Shown: in pieces, positions 7,406 to 16,200 of the stretch
Layout: each line of letters begins with the position of its first letter
Position numbering within the stretch: position 1 is the stretch's first letter
DNA from: Actinobacteria bacterium HGW-Actinobacteria-7
GTDB taxonomy: Bacteria; Actinomycetota; Coriobacteriia; Anaerosomatales; PHET01
Length of the DNA: 34,917 nucleotides
Reading direction: 5' to 3'
NCBI GenBank assembly: GCA_002841275.1
Contig: PHET01000025.1
Location: 1-34,917 of the forward strand
Program-made: the position numbers and the translations under genes
The notes under the pieces: model-generated
What the model saw: only the letters and a program-made list of their open reading frames with translations
What the model was told of the DNA's origin: nothing
Databases searched by the model: none

Positions 7406-8029
7406 ATGGATCCTGAACTCATCAGCAAGAAGGACCTGCTGGCGGCGACCGGTATCAGTTACGGCCAGCTCTACCGCTGGAAGCGCAAAGGCCTGATTCC
7501 CGAGGAGTGGTTCATCCGCAAGTCCACTTTCACCGGTACCGAGACGTTCTTCCCGCGCGACAAGATGCTCGCTCGCATCGAACGGGTACTGTCGATGAAG
7601 GACGGCGACCTCTCGCTCGACGACATCGCCGATGCAGTCACACCCGATCTGGGTAGCGTCTCGCTCATTCCGGCCCACGCTGCCGAGAAGGGCGTCGTCT
7701 CGCAACAGGCGCTCGACGTCTACCTGGCGGTCCATCCCGGCACCGATGCGCTGCGCTATGGCGAGTTGCTGTCGCTCTACGTGCTCGACCGGCTGCTCGC
7801 CACCGGCGAAGTCTCCCTCGACGAGGGCCGTTGGGTGCTAGCCGCGTTTGAGGAGGCATACCCGGGCTTCGAGGGCGGGGACTGCGATCTGGTGCTCGTT
7901 CGCAAGATGGGCGTCGCGGTGTGCTTCATGCTCACCAGCACCGCCGAGCTCGCGTTCGAAGGCGGGGCGCGCATGGTTGCGCGCATAAACGTACAGGAAT
8001 CAGTCGAGGCGCTCAGCGCCCGGCTGTAG
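7406..8029 (+). CDS. DUF4004 (YhbD-like) helix-turn-helix protein
   Basis: The 207-residue protein has a strong ribosome site (AAAGGAGG) before ATG 7406. The N-terminal third, LISKKDLLAATGISYGQLYRWKRKGLIPEEWF, is a MerR-like winged helix, followed by FPRDKMLARIERVLSMKDGDLSLDDIAD. The pattern matches Bacillus YhbD, whose gene sits in front of the bactofilin genes yhbE and yhbF; here too the next gene is a bactofilin. It is probably a DNA-binding regulator or a bactofilin assembly partner. The C-terminal half has no recognised fold. The conserved order in Firmicutes and here supports a shared function, which is inference. Confidence 0.75.
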   Translation: MDPELISKKDLLAATGISYGQLYRWKRKGLIPEEWFIRKSTFTGTETFFPRDKMLARIERVLSMKDGDLSLDDIADAVTPDLGSVSLIPAHAAEKGVVSQQALDVYLAVHPGTDALRYGELLSLYVLDRLLATGEVSLDEGRWVLAAFEEAYPGFEGGDCDLVLVRKMGVAVCFMLTSTAELAFEGGARMVARINVQESVEALSARL

Positions 8030-8045
8030 AGAGGGAGGAACCATC

Positions 8046-8774
8046 ATGACCGTCTTTGCAGACCGCTCGGACATGACCGTCAACGGCGGTGGCAGCATCG
8101 GTGCCGGTGCCTACAACGACATCGTGATCAACGGTGCCGGCACGATAGCCGGTGACGTCGAGTGCGCGACGATGAAGATCAATGGGGCGGCAACGGCCGA
8201 CGGGAACGTGAAAGCCACGACCATCACGGTCAACGGCTCGGGCAGTTTCACCCGAGATGTGCAGGCGGGCGAGATGACCGTCAACGGTGATGCTTCTGTG
8301 ACCCAGGGTGCCGGAATCGGGCGCCTCAAGGTCAAGGGGCGCGCCAGCGTGGGCGGCAGCCTTGCCGCTCACGAGGTCGACTTGCGGGGCACGCTCAAAG
8401 TGGATGGCGACTGTTCCGCCGACACCTTCGTGGGCGAGGGAGTGTTCACCATCGGCGGGCTTCTCAATGCCGGCACGGTGCACGTGCAGCTGTTCGGTCC
8501 GTGCTCGGCACGTGAGATCGGTGGCGAGAAGGTGACCATCGCACAGTCCCGCAAGGGCTTCGCCGATTTCGTTGCCATGTTCTCCGAGAAGCGCGCACGC
8601 ATCGACACCATCGAGGCCGATGAGGTCTGGATCGAGAACACCACTGCCCGTATCGTGCGCGGCGGGACCGTCACGCTGGGCCCGGGATGCGAGATCAACC
8701 TCGTCGAGTACACGGGCACGTACACGCCGGCTGCAGACGCGCGCGTTGGGGAGGCTCGGAAGGTCGAGGCGTAG
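8046..8774 (+). CDS. Bactofilin (polymer-forming cytoskeletal protein)
   Basis: The 242-residue protein starts at ATG 8046 behind GAGGGAGGAA. It is built of short repeating beta-helix turns: MTVNGGGSIGAG, DIVINGAGTIAGDV, MKINGAATADGNV, ITVNGSGSFTRDV, MTVNGDASVTQGA, LKVKGRASVGGSL, LKVDGDCSADTF. This is the DUF583/bactofilin signature. Such proteins polymerise without nucleotide into filaments that scaffold cell-shape and envelope enzymes. It resembles Bacillus YhbE/YhbF (BacE/BacF). The C-terminal 80 residues are less regular. It ends the operon with the DUF4004 protein and the PspC protein and is followed by a terminator. Confidence 0.88.
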   Translation: MTVFADRSDMTVNGGGSIGAGAYNDIVINGAGTIAGDVECATMKINGAATADGNVKATTITVNGSGSFTRDVQAGEMTVNGDASVTQGAGIGRLKVKGRASVGGSLAAHEVDLRGTLKVDGDCSADTFVGEGVFTIGGLLNAGTVHVQLFGPCSAREIGGEKVTIAQSRKGFADFVAMFSEKRARIDTIEADEVWIENTTARIVRGGTVTLGPGCEINLVEYTGTYTPAADARVGEARKVEA

Positions 8775-8883
8775 CGGGGCGGCGGGTGGGTCCGCCGTGC
8801 TCAAACAGCTTCGCTGCGAAGGCCGCCGTCGGGCGGCCTTCTTGCTGCAGGACTGCGCGCGGCGGACCCACCCACCGCCCCGC
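8774..8883. terminator. Rho-independent terminator nested in a 24-bp inverted repeat
   Basis: The inner hairpin has 9-bp arms AAGGCCGCC (8819-8827) and GGCGGCCTT (8832-8840) around GTCG, followed by CTT. Around it lies a second inverted repeat, 8774-8797 against 8860-8883, 24 bp with one mismatch. It sits between the convergent bactofilin and nth genes, so it can stop transcription from both sides. Confidence 0.75.
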
Positions 8884-8969
8884 CTCTCGGCACTGGGAGC
8901 CGGGCAACGACGCGTGGGAAGCCCCCAGAGCGCGCGTCCTACCCACTCCACGCCCTACGGGGCTGTACC

Positions 8970-9671
8970 CTAGTCGGCCTCTCGCCATCCGGTCGGCTCG
9001 AACGCGCTGGGGCAGATGTCGTTGAGGAAGCAGGATCCGCAGGTGGGACGTTTCGCGGTGCAGACGGCTCTGCCGTGGGTGATCAGGTCGTAGTTCACGC
9101 GGTGCCAGTGGTTGGGCGGGAAGAGCCACATCAGATCGCGCTCGACCTTATCGGTGTCCTTCTCGGTGGACAGACCGAACCGGTGGGCGAGGCGGAAGAC
9201 GTGCGTGTCTACCGCGATACCCTCGACTTTGTTGAACGCTTCCCCCAGCACGATGTTCGCGGTCTTGCGTGCGACACCCGGCAACGAGGTGAGGCCCTCC
9301 ATCGTATCGGGCACCTCACCGCCGAACTCGGCCACGATGCGCTGGCATGTGGCGATGATGTTCTTGGCCTTCTGATGGTAGAACCCCAGTGACTTGACGT
9401 AGCCTTCCACCTCGAGCTGATCCGCGCCCGCGAGGTCGGCGGGTCCCGGGTAGCGTTCGAACAGTGCCGGGGTCGCCTTGTTCACGCCCACGTCGGTGGT
9501 CTGCGCCGAGAGGATCACCGCGATCAGAAGCTGATACGGGCTGTGGAAATGCAGCGCAGCGTGCGGGTCCCCGTAGGCCTGCGCGAGTCGCTCGGCGTAC
9601 AGCGGAGCGAGCCGTTCGCGCTCGGTTCGCGGAAGTTCGGGAATCGGCTCAGCGGTCTGCTTGGCGGCCAT
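8970..9671 (-). CDS. nth: Endonuclease III (DNA glycosylase/AP lyase)
   Basis: The 233-residue enzyme removes oxidised pyrimidines and cleaves the abasic strand. The helix-hairpin-helix LTSLPGVARKTANIVLGEAF carries the catalytic lysine in ARKTA, and VDTHVFRLAHRFGL carries the catalytic aspartate. The C terminus has the four-cysteine [4Fe-4S] loop in exact CX6CX2CX5C spacing (C-TAKRPT-C-GS-C-FLNDI-C). ILSAQTTDVGVNKATP near residue 50 is also typical. Start ATG 9671 follows GAGGAG. It is divergent from the RNR operon and convergent with the bactofilin gene. Confidence 0.97.
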   Translation of the reverse strand: MAAKQTAEPIPELPRTERERLAPLYAERLAQAYGDPHAALHFHSPYQLLIAVILSAQTTDVGVNKATPALFERYPGPADLAGADQLEVEGYVKSLGFYHQKAKNIIATCQRIVAEFGGEVPDTMEGLTSLPGVARKTANIVLGEAFNKVEGIAVDTHVFRLAHRFGLSTEKDTDKVERDLMWLFPPNHWHRVNYDLITHGRAVCTAKRPTCGSCFLNDICPSAFEPTGWREAD

Positions 9672-9804
9672 CGTCTACTCCTCAGCGGCGCGGTTCTGCG
9701 GCTTTGCGTCGATGATAGCGCGACTGACTTCCGACGAGCGTCGCGAGCTTCTGCCAGGCGGGCAGATTCCGCTGTTGAACGGCAATCGCCCGTGCGAGGC
9801 GTCG
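9672..9804. other. Intergenic part between nth and the RNR promoter
   Basis: About 130 bp upstream of nth and ahead of the nrdD promoter. It should hold the nth promoter on the minus strand, but I see no convincing -35/-10 pair, and no small gene or RNA. Confidence 0.4.
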
Positions 9805-9832
9805 TTGACAAAGAATTGCCTTTGACTACCAT
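9805..9832 (+). promoter_or_regulatory. Promoter of the class III RNR operon
   Basis: A consensus -35 TTGACA (9805-9810) is followed after 16 bp by TACCAT (9827-9832). The expected transcription start near 9840 coincides with the 5' edge of the cobalamin riboswitch, which supports the placement. Confidence 0.65.
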
Positions 9833-9871
9833 ATGTTGTGCCACGGTTCCCCAGACCACAATATCTGGGGC
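9826..9871. promoter_or_regulatory. Two NrdR boxes
   Basis: Two sites resemble the NrdR consensus ACACWATATCTTGTGT: 9826-9841 (11 of 16 matches, strong right half ATAT-TTGTG) and 9856-9871 (12 of 16, strong left half CCACAATATCT). Their ATAT cores are 30 bp apart, close to three helical turns as in known tandem NrdR sites. The first overlaps the -10. NrdR represses RNR operons when (d)ATP is abundant. The pairing and location make this likely although each box is imperfect. Confidence 0.65.
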
Positions 9872-10038
9872 TAAGAGGGAAGCCGGTGCCTCCGAGTGGA
9901 GAATGCCGGCGCTGTCCCCGCATCTGTGTGCGGCGAGCTGCTGTCAGCTGAATGTCACTGGCGTGAGGTAGCGTCGGGAAGACGATGACAGTGGTGATGA
10001 CCCGCGAGCCAGAAGACCTGCCGCGGCATGAAGAACCG
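9844..10038 (+). ncRNA. Cobalamin riboswitch
   Basis: The leader of nrdD contains the conserved blocks of the AdoCbl riboswitch in order: GGGAAGCCGGTGCC (9878-9890 region), CTGTCCCCGCATCTGT and GCGGCGAG (9912-9936), TGTCACTGG (9953-9961), CGGGAAG (9975-9981), then GATGACCCGCGAGCCAG and the B12 box AGCCAGAAGACCTGCC (to 10022). P1 can form from CGGTTC (9844-9849) and GAACCG (10033-10038). No U-run terminator follows, so control is probably at translation. Cobalamin binding should switch off the B12-independent RNR, as reported for class I nrd genes in Streptomyces; that implies a B12-dependent class II enzyme elsewhere. Confidence 0.92.
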
Positions 10039-10136
10039 AAACGTTCGGGCGGGGTGTCTCAGCGGTTCGAGTATCGATGCGGCTGTGCTGCGTTGATACC
10101 CGGCCTGGGAGCCTGTTCCCCGAGAGGAGTATCAGC

Positions 10137-12194
10137 GTGGCCGAGGATCAGAACATCATTCCCGCGACGGAGCTCAACCCAACTGCGGTCGTGCCATCGG
10201 GTGTCATCAAGCGCGAGGGCGAGCGAGTCCCCTTCGATGCCGAGAAGATCCGCTCGGCCGTCGAACGCGCTGGCATCGCGTCAGGAGAGTACGACTCCAA
10301 CGAGGCCTTGCTGCTCACGGCCCAGGCGATCAAGGTCCTCAAGCACCGGTTCGGCAACCGCGAGCCCGACATCGAGCAGATCCAAGACGTCGTCGAGCAG
10401 GTGCTCATCTCGGCGAACCATTTCGCGACTGCTCGCGCCTACATCGTCTACCGCGAACAGCGTGCTCGCTTTCGCGAGGACAAGAGGACCGTCGTGGAGG
10501 TCGAGACCTCCGTCAACGAGTATCTCGACCGTGCCGACTGGCGCGTGAATGCCAACGCGAACCAGGGCTACTCGCTAGGCGGGCTGATCCTGAATGTGTC
10601 AGGTAAGGTCATCGCGAACTACTGGCTGTCGCACGTCTATCCTGCCGAGGTGGGCCGTGCGCACCGCGAGGGCGATCTCCACATCCATGACCTCGACATG
10701 CTCGCCGGCTATTGCGCCGGGTGGTCGCTGCGGACGCTACTGACAGAGGGTCTCAACGGCGTCCCTGGCAAGGTCGAGTCGGCACCGCCCAAGCACCTGT
10801 CGAGCGCGGTGGGACAGATCGTGAACTTCCTGGGAACGTTGCAAAACGAGTGGGCGGGCGCGCAGGCGTTCAGCTCGTTCGATACCTACTTGGCACCGTT
10901 CATCCGTCTGGATGATCTGTCCTACGACGAGGTGCGTCAGTCCATCCAGGAACTCGTCTACAACCTCAACGTCCCGTCGCGCTGGGGCACGCAGACGCCG
11001 TTCACCAACCTCACGTTCGACTGGACCTGCCCGGACGACCTCAAAGACGAGTACCCCATCATTGGGGGAAAGATCTGCGACTTCACCTATGGCGAACTGC
11101 AGACCGAGATGGACTTGATCAACCGCGCTTACATCGAGGTCATGACCGAGGGTGACGCCAAAGGCCGCGTCTTCACGTTCCCGATTCCCACCTACAACAT
11201 CACCAAGGACTTCCCGTGGGAGAGCGAGAACGCTGATCTGCTCTTCGAGATGACGGCGAAGTACGGCCTGCCGTACTTCCAGAACTTCCTGAACTCGGAG
11301 CTGTCTCCCAACATGGTGCGTTCGATGTGCTGCCGCCTGCAGCTCGACCTCTCCGAACTGCTGAAGCGCGGTAACGGCCTGTTCGGCTCGGCCGAGCAGA
11401 CCGGGTCGCTGGGGGTCGTCACGATCAACTGCGCGCGCTTGGGCCACCTGTATGCGGGCGATGAGCCAGCGCTGCTCTCGGCGCTCGACACACTGCTTGA
11501 GTACAGCCGGACCTCTCTCGAGCTCAAGCGTAAGGTCATCCAGAAGCACATCGACAACGGCCTGTTCCCGTACACAAAGCGCTACCTGGGCACGTTGCGC
11601 AATCACTTCTCGACGGTAGGCGTCAACGGGATCAACGAGATGATTCGCAACTTCACTGAGGATGCTCAGGACATCACCACCACTCAGGGCGAGGAGTTCG
11701 CGCTGCGCTTCCTCGATCATGTGCGCGCGCGCATCACTGCCTTCCAGGAGGAGACCGGGCATCTCTACAACCTTGAGGCCACGCCGGCGGAGGGCACGAC
11801 CTACCGGTTCGCCCGTGAGGACAAGAAGCGCTACGGCGATGCGATCCTGCAGGCGGGATCTACCGAGAACCCCTACTACACCAACTCGAGCCAGCTGCCC
11901 GCAGGCTTCACGAGCGACCCGTTCGAGGCCCTCGCCCGTCAGGAGCCGCTCCAGCGCAAGTACACCGGCGGTACCGTCCTGCACCTCTACCTGGGCGAGC
12001 GCGTCAGCTCGGTCGAGGCCTGCAAGAAGCTCGTACGCCGCTCGCTCGAGGGCTTCCGGCTTCCCTACATCACCATCTCGCCAACGTTCTCGATCTGCCC
12101 GACACACGGGTACCTCGATGGCGAGCACCAGTTCTGCCCGAAATGCGACGCCTCGGCAATAGCCGAGAAGCGTGCAGCCGCCTGTTGTAGCTGA
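10137..12194 (+). CDS. nrdD: Anaerobic ribonucleoside-triphosphate reductase, catalytic chain without glycyl-radical domain
   Basis: The 685-residue class III RNR large chain starts at GTG 10137 behind AGAGGAG; an upstream ATG at 10077 lies in the riboswitch expression region and is rejected. Residues about 18-110 form an ATP-cone (VIKREGERVPFDAEKIRSAV to YIVYREQRARF), the allosteric dATP/ATP sensor. The barrel carries SRWGTQTPFTNLTFDW, Cys398-Cys399 in RSMCCRLQLDL and GSLGVVTINCARL. The C-terminal zinc site is SICPTHGYLDGEHQFCPKC. The chain then ends at AACCS, with no RVxGY glycyl-radical motif; that domain is encoded by the next ORF. It makes dNTPs for DNA synthesis under anoxia. Controlled by NrdR-like boxes and a cobalamin riboswitch. 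Confidence 0.95.
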   Translation: MAEDQNIIPATELNPTAVVPSGVIKREGERVPFDAEKIRSAVERAGIASGEYDSNEALLLTAQAIKVLKHRFGNREPDIEQIQDVVEQVLISANHFATARAYIVYREQRARFREDKRTVVEVETSVNEYLDRADWRVNANANQGYSLGGLILNVSGKVIANYWLSHVYPAEVGRAHREGDLHIHDLDMLAGYCAGWSLRTLLTEGLNGVPGKVESAPPKHLSSAVGQIVNFLGTLQNEWAGAQAFSSFDTYLAPFIRLDDLSYDEVRQSIQELVYNLNVPSRWGTQTPFTNLTFDWTCPDDLKDEYPIIGGKICDFTYGELQTEMDLINRAYIEVMTEGDAKGRVFTFPIPTYNITKDFPWESENADLLFEMTAKYGLPYFQNFLNSELSPNMVRSMCCRLQLDLSELLKRGNGLFGSAEQTGSLGVVTINCARLGHLYAGDEPALLSALDTLLEYSRTSLELKRKVIQKHIDNGLFPYTKRYLGTLRNHFSTVGVNGINEMIRNFTEDAQDITTTQGEEFALRFLDHVRARITAFQEETGHLYNLEATPAEGTTYRFAREDKKRYGDAILQAGSTENPYYTNSSQLPAGFTSDPFEALARQEPLQRKYTGGTVLHLYLGERVSSVEACKKLVRRSLEGFRLPYITISPTFSICPTHGYLDGEHQFCPKCDASAIAEKRAAACCS

Positions 12195-12205
12195 AAGGAC
12201 GAGAC

Positions 12206-12400
12206 ATGAGTGCACAGAAGACAGAGCTGACAGAGGTAGAGATGCTTCAGATCGCGCTCAACGACGACGAGCGTCAGCCGTGCGAGGTCTGGACCCGCGT
12301 GATGGGTTACCACAGGCCCGTCGCCTCCTTCAACAAGGGCAAGCAGGGCGAGTACGCCGAGAGAGTCTGCTTCACGGAGCCTGGTGAGCGCGCCAACTGA
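12206..12400 (+). CDS. Detached glycyl-radical domain of NrdD
   Basis: This 64-residue ORF begins at ATG 12206 behind AAAGGACGAG, 11 bp after the nrdD stop and in another frame. Its second half, CEVWTRVMGYHRPVASFNKG followed by KQGEYAER, matches the C-terminal glycyl-radical loop of NrdD (RVxGY...NxGKQxE). Gly34 would carry the radical. In most NrdD proteins this segment is fused to the zinc site of the large chain; here it is a separate polypeptide that must dock into the barrel next to Cys398/399 and be activated by NrdG. Its own ribosome site and clean ends argue against a frameshift. Its last 17 bp overlap nrdG. Confidence 0.88.
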   Translation: MSAQKTELTEVEMLQIALNDDERQPCEVWTRVMGYHRPVASFNKGKQGEYAERVCFTEPGERAN

Positions 12401-13103
12401 CGTCTCCGTGGGCGGCTTCGTGCCGCTCTCGACCGTGGACTGGCCGGGTCAGCTCGTGGCAACGGTGTTCACGCACGGTTGCCCATGGGACTGCCCGTAC
12501 TGCCATAACCCGCACCTGCTGGGCCATGAGCCCGAGGACCTTGCCGGGTCGCTTGGTGACGCTTCCGCCGAGACGACCTGGGCCGACGTGATGGCGTTTC
12601 TCGGCAAGCGCGCAGGCCTGCTCGACGGCGTGGTGTTCTCGGGAGGGGAGCCCTGCGCGCAGCGGGCGCTGCTCGATGCGGTACAGCAGGTGCGTGAGGC
12701 CGGTTTCGCCGTGGGCCTCCATACGGCGGGATCGGTGGTGTCGCGCTTCGAGTCGGTTCTGCCGCTCGTGGACTGGGTCGGCTTCGACGTGAAGGCGCCC
12801 TTCGACGACTATGACCGCATCACGCACGTTGCGGGTTCGGGCGCGCACGCGCTTGCCAGCCTGCGGGCGCTGGTAGGCAGCGGCATCGAGTTCGAGGCGC
12901 GTACCACGGTTCATCCTGACCTGCTGACGCGTGATGACCTCGCGCGGCTCGCCGACGACTTGGAGCGCGAAGGCGTTCGACGCTGGGCGATCCAGGGATA
13001 CCGCGCCGACGGGGTGCGCCCGGGGCTTGTTCCGCCACAGGCACTTACGCCGCAGATGTTGCCGCCGGGCCTTGCCGAGCGCTTCGAGTTCACCCTTCGC
13101 TGA
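12384..13103 (+). CDS. nrdG: Anaerobic RNR-activating radical SAM protein
   Basis: The 239-residue radical SAM enzyme generates the glycyl radical of NrdD using S-adenosylmethionine and a [4Fe-4S] cluster. THGCPWDCPYCHNP gives the cluster ligands Cys33, Cys37 and Cys40; FSGGEP is the SAM-binding GGE motif; VDWVGFDVKAP is typical of activases. It is longer than the minimal 155-residue E. coli NrdG and belongs to the 220-240-residue type (often called NrdG2). The GTG start at 12384 overlaps the glycyl-radical ORF, implying coupled translation. Confidence 0.93.
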   Translation: MSAPTDVSVGGFVPLSTVDWPGQLVATVFTHGCPWDCPYCHNPHLLGHEPEDLAGSLGDASAETTWADVMAFLGKRAGLLDGVVFSGGEPCAQRALLDAVQQVREAGFAVGLHTAGSVVSRFESVLPLVDWVGFDVKAPFDDYDRITHVAGSGAHALASLRALVGSGIEFEARTTVHPDLLTRDDLARLADDLEREGVRRWAIQGYRADGVRPGLVPPQALTPQMLPPGLAERFEFTLR

Positions 13104-13120
13104 CACCCGCGTGTTGACGC

Positions 13121-13149
13121 TTGACCCGCGCATTCCGCGGGCATACTCT
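13121..13149 (+). promoter_or_regulatory. Promoter of mfd with inverted repeat
   Basis: TTGACC (13121-13126), a 17-bp spacer and TACTCT (13144-13149) form a plausible promoter. The spacer contains CCCGCG-cattc-CGCGGG (13125-13141), a possible operator. The 141-bp gap after nrdG otherwise holds only a GC palindrome near 13155-13170 with no U-run. Confidence 0.5.
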
Positions 13150-13244
13150 GGGCACCCCCCGCAGCGGGGCGCGGTTGCTTGTGCACCGCGCCGTCGTTTG
13201 CGGGCTTTCGTGCTGTTCTGCGACTTCTGAGGAGTGCTCGCTCC

Positions 13245-16200
13245 ATGCTCATCGATCGCCTGTCTGCCTCGTTCTCCCGCTCCGGTGCATATAGCACCGT
13301 CACCGAGTTGCTGTCTCGCGGTGATGACGCTTCGCTGGCTGTTCCCGGGCTGGTGAGGCCGGCGCTGGTCGCCACGATCTTTCGCGCCCAACCGCGCCCT
13401 GTGTTCGTAGCGGTGGCTGGGGCCGAATCGGCCGAGCGTTTCTGGCGGCAGACCGCGTCGTTCCTCGGTCGCGAAAACGTGTTGTTGCTTCCCGACCGTT
13501 CTGACCTTCCTTGGTCGGTTGTCGCACCTGACGTCGCCGAGGTGGGTGCGCGAGCGCGCGCGCTGCATGCACTCGAGACAAACCGGCCGGTCGTGGTGGT
13601 CGCGGCGGCTCGGGCGCTCTTGCGTTCCGTTCCGCCGCAGGGCAGCCACAACGTGTACCGGCCGCTCGCGCTTGCTGCGGGTACGACGCTCGACCTAGAG
13701 AAGGCAGCGGCGACGCTCTCGCGCATGGGCTATATACGTCTGGACTCGGCTGACGAGCCCGGCACGTTCGCGATTCGCGGAGGTGTCCTTGATGTCTTTG
13801 GCGCGGGCAGCCAGCACCCCGTGCGCGCCGAGCTGTACGGCGACGACCTTGAGTCACTCAAGCGCTACGTTCCCGGCACCGGACAGACCATCGGCGACGC
13901 CGGCCCCACCGAGATCTACCCATGCAGGGAGCTGGTGCTCTCCGCTCGCGGCGCCGAGTCAGCCGAGCGCGCTCTGCGCGACCATGCGCTCAAGGACCAA
14001 CTGCTCGCCCTCGAACTCGAGAAGCTGCGCGAGGGCATCCCGTTCAACGGCGTTGAGCGCTATCTGCCACTGCTCTACAAACGTGCGGCCGCACCCACCG
14101 AGTACTTGGGTTCCGAGGTGCTCGTCGTGGTGGCGGAACCACGCTCGCTCTTCGACGACACGGTTCGCCGCCGAGAAGAGCTGGAGACCGCGGCGAAGGC
14201 CGTCAACTACCGCTCGGTCGCACCCGGCAAGGCCCCCCTCGACGGTCTGTACCTCACTCCTGCCCAGATTGATTTCGGCGAGCGCCAGAGGCTTACGCTT
14301 CTCTCGATGCTGCGCGCCGGCTCGGGTGTTGATGCCGAGCTGATCGCGCGCAGGCCCGAGGTGTCCGGCGGCGAAGACAAGTTCATCGGCGGCGTTCGTT
14401 CGCTCTTATCGGCAGGGTTCGCTGTCGCGCTGGCGGTTCCCGACCGGCGTACGCGCAGGCGCGTGGGCGATCTGTTGGTCGAGGCGGGAGTGGGCATCAC
14501 AGAGGAGCGCGATGTCGAGGCGGACGGTGCGCTCGATCATCTTTCCGCGCTCGAAGAGGGCAAGGTGGACATCGTCGATGTGGAGGTCCCCTCGGGCTTC
14601 GTGGTACCTGACGCACGGGTCGCGGTCATCTCGATCGATGACGTGTACCCGCGCTCGATGGTGCGCAGGCGCCGCCGCGAGATCGACCCCACCCGTGTGA
14701 CATTCAGTTTCGCCCCGGGTGACTACGTTGTGCACGCGACCCACGGTATCGCTCTGTTTCGCGAGGTGATTCGCCAAGAGGTCATGGGCGCCGAGCGCGA
14801 CTACCTGCTGCTCGAGTACGCCAAGGGCGACAAGCTGTTCGTTCCGGTGGAGCAGATCGACCGCATCACCAAGTTCGTGGGCCCGGACGGCGGAGCCCCG
14901 CGCATCACCCGGCTCAACACCGCCGACTGGAGCAAGGCGACGGGCAAGGCGCGCAAGGCCGCCCGCCTGCTGGCGTTCGATCTGGTGGACCTGTACGCTC
15001 GCCGCTCGACGGTCACCGGCCACTCGTACACCGAGGACACCCCGTGGCAGATAGAGATGGAGGCGATGTTCCCGTACGTGGAGACGCCGGACCAGCTCGC
15101 CGCCATCGCCGACGTCAAGGCCGACATGGAGTCCGACAAGCCCATGGACCGGCTGGTCTGCGGTGACGTGGGATACGGCAAGACCGAGGTCGCCATCCGA
15201 GCCGCGTTCAAGGCTGCGAGCGACGGCAAGCAGGTCATGGTGCTGTGCCCCACGACCATTCTCGCGCAGCAGCACTACACCAACTTCACCGAGCGGTTCG
15301 CGCCGTTTGGCGTCAAGGTCGAGGTCATGAGCCGTTTTCGCACGGACTCACAGCAGAAGGGCGCGCTTGAGGGCTTCATGTCAGGCGAGGTCGCGGTTCT
15401 GGTGGGAACGCACAGACTCCTCTCGCGCGATGTGGCCCCCAAGGACCTGGGTCTGGTCATCATCGACGAGGAGCAGCGATTCGGCGTCGAGCACAAGGAG
15501 CAGCTCAAGAACCTGCGCGAGCAGGTCGACATCCTGACGCTGTCCGCGACACCCATTCCCCGTACTCTGCAGATGTCGCTTTCCGGTGTCCGCGATATGT
15601 CGATCATCGACACGCCGCCGCCCAACCGCTTCCCTGTCAACGTGCACGTCGGCGAGTGGGACGAGGACGTTGTCAGCGCGGCGGTGCGCCGCGAGCTCGA
15701 GCGTGGCGGACAGATCTACTACGTCTCGAACCGCGTGAAGACCATCGACGATGCGGTCCAGCGGGTGCGCGACGCCGCCCCGGAAGCGCGTATTGCCGTG
15801 GCCCACGGTCAGATGTCCGAGAAGCAGCTCGAAGCGGTCATGGAGCAGTTCGCCGCCAACGAGGCTGACGTGCTCGTCGCCACCACCATCATCGAGTCCG
15901 GCATCGACAACCCGCACTCCAACACGCTGATCATCGAGGACTCCCAGCGCCTGGGCCTTGCGCAGCTCTACCAGCTCAAGGGCCGTGTGGGGCGCAGCCA
16001 CGTGAAGGCCTACGCGTACTTCCTCTTCCCCAGAACGGCGGCGCTCACAGAGACTGCCATCGAACGGCTCACCGCCATCAAGGAGAACGACGAGCTGGGA
16101 TCCGGCATCAAGATCGCAATGCGCGACCTCGAGATTCGCGGGGCTGGCTCGCTTATCGGTGCTGAGCAGAGCGGGAACCTCTCGGCAGTTGGCTTCGACC

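Noticed and set aside
10077-10136. ATG 10077 as start of nrdD, adding 20 residues
   Set aside because: The added residues have no family similarity and lie in the riboswitch expression region; GTG 10137 has AGAGGAG at good spacing.
13155-13170. CCCCGC/GCGGGG palindrome as a terminator for nrdG
   Set aside because: The loop is one base and no T run follows; it is simple GC-rich sequence.
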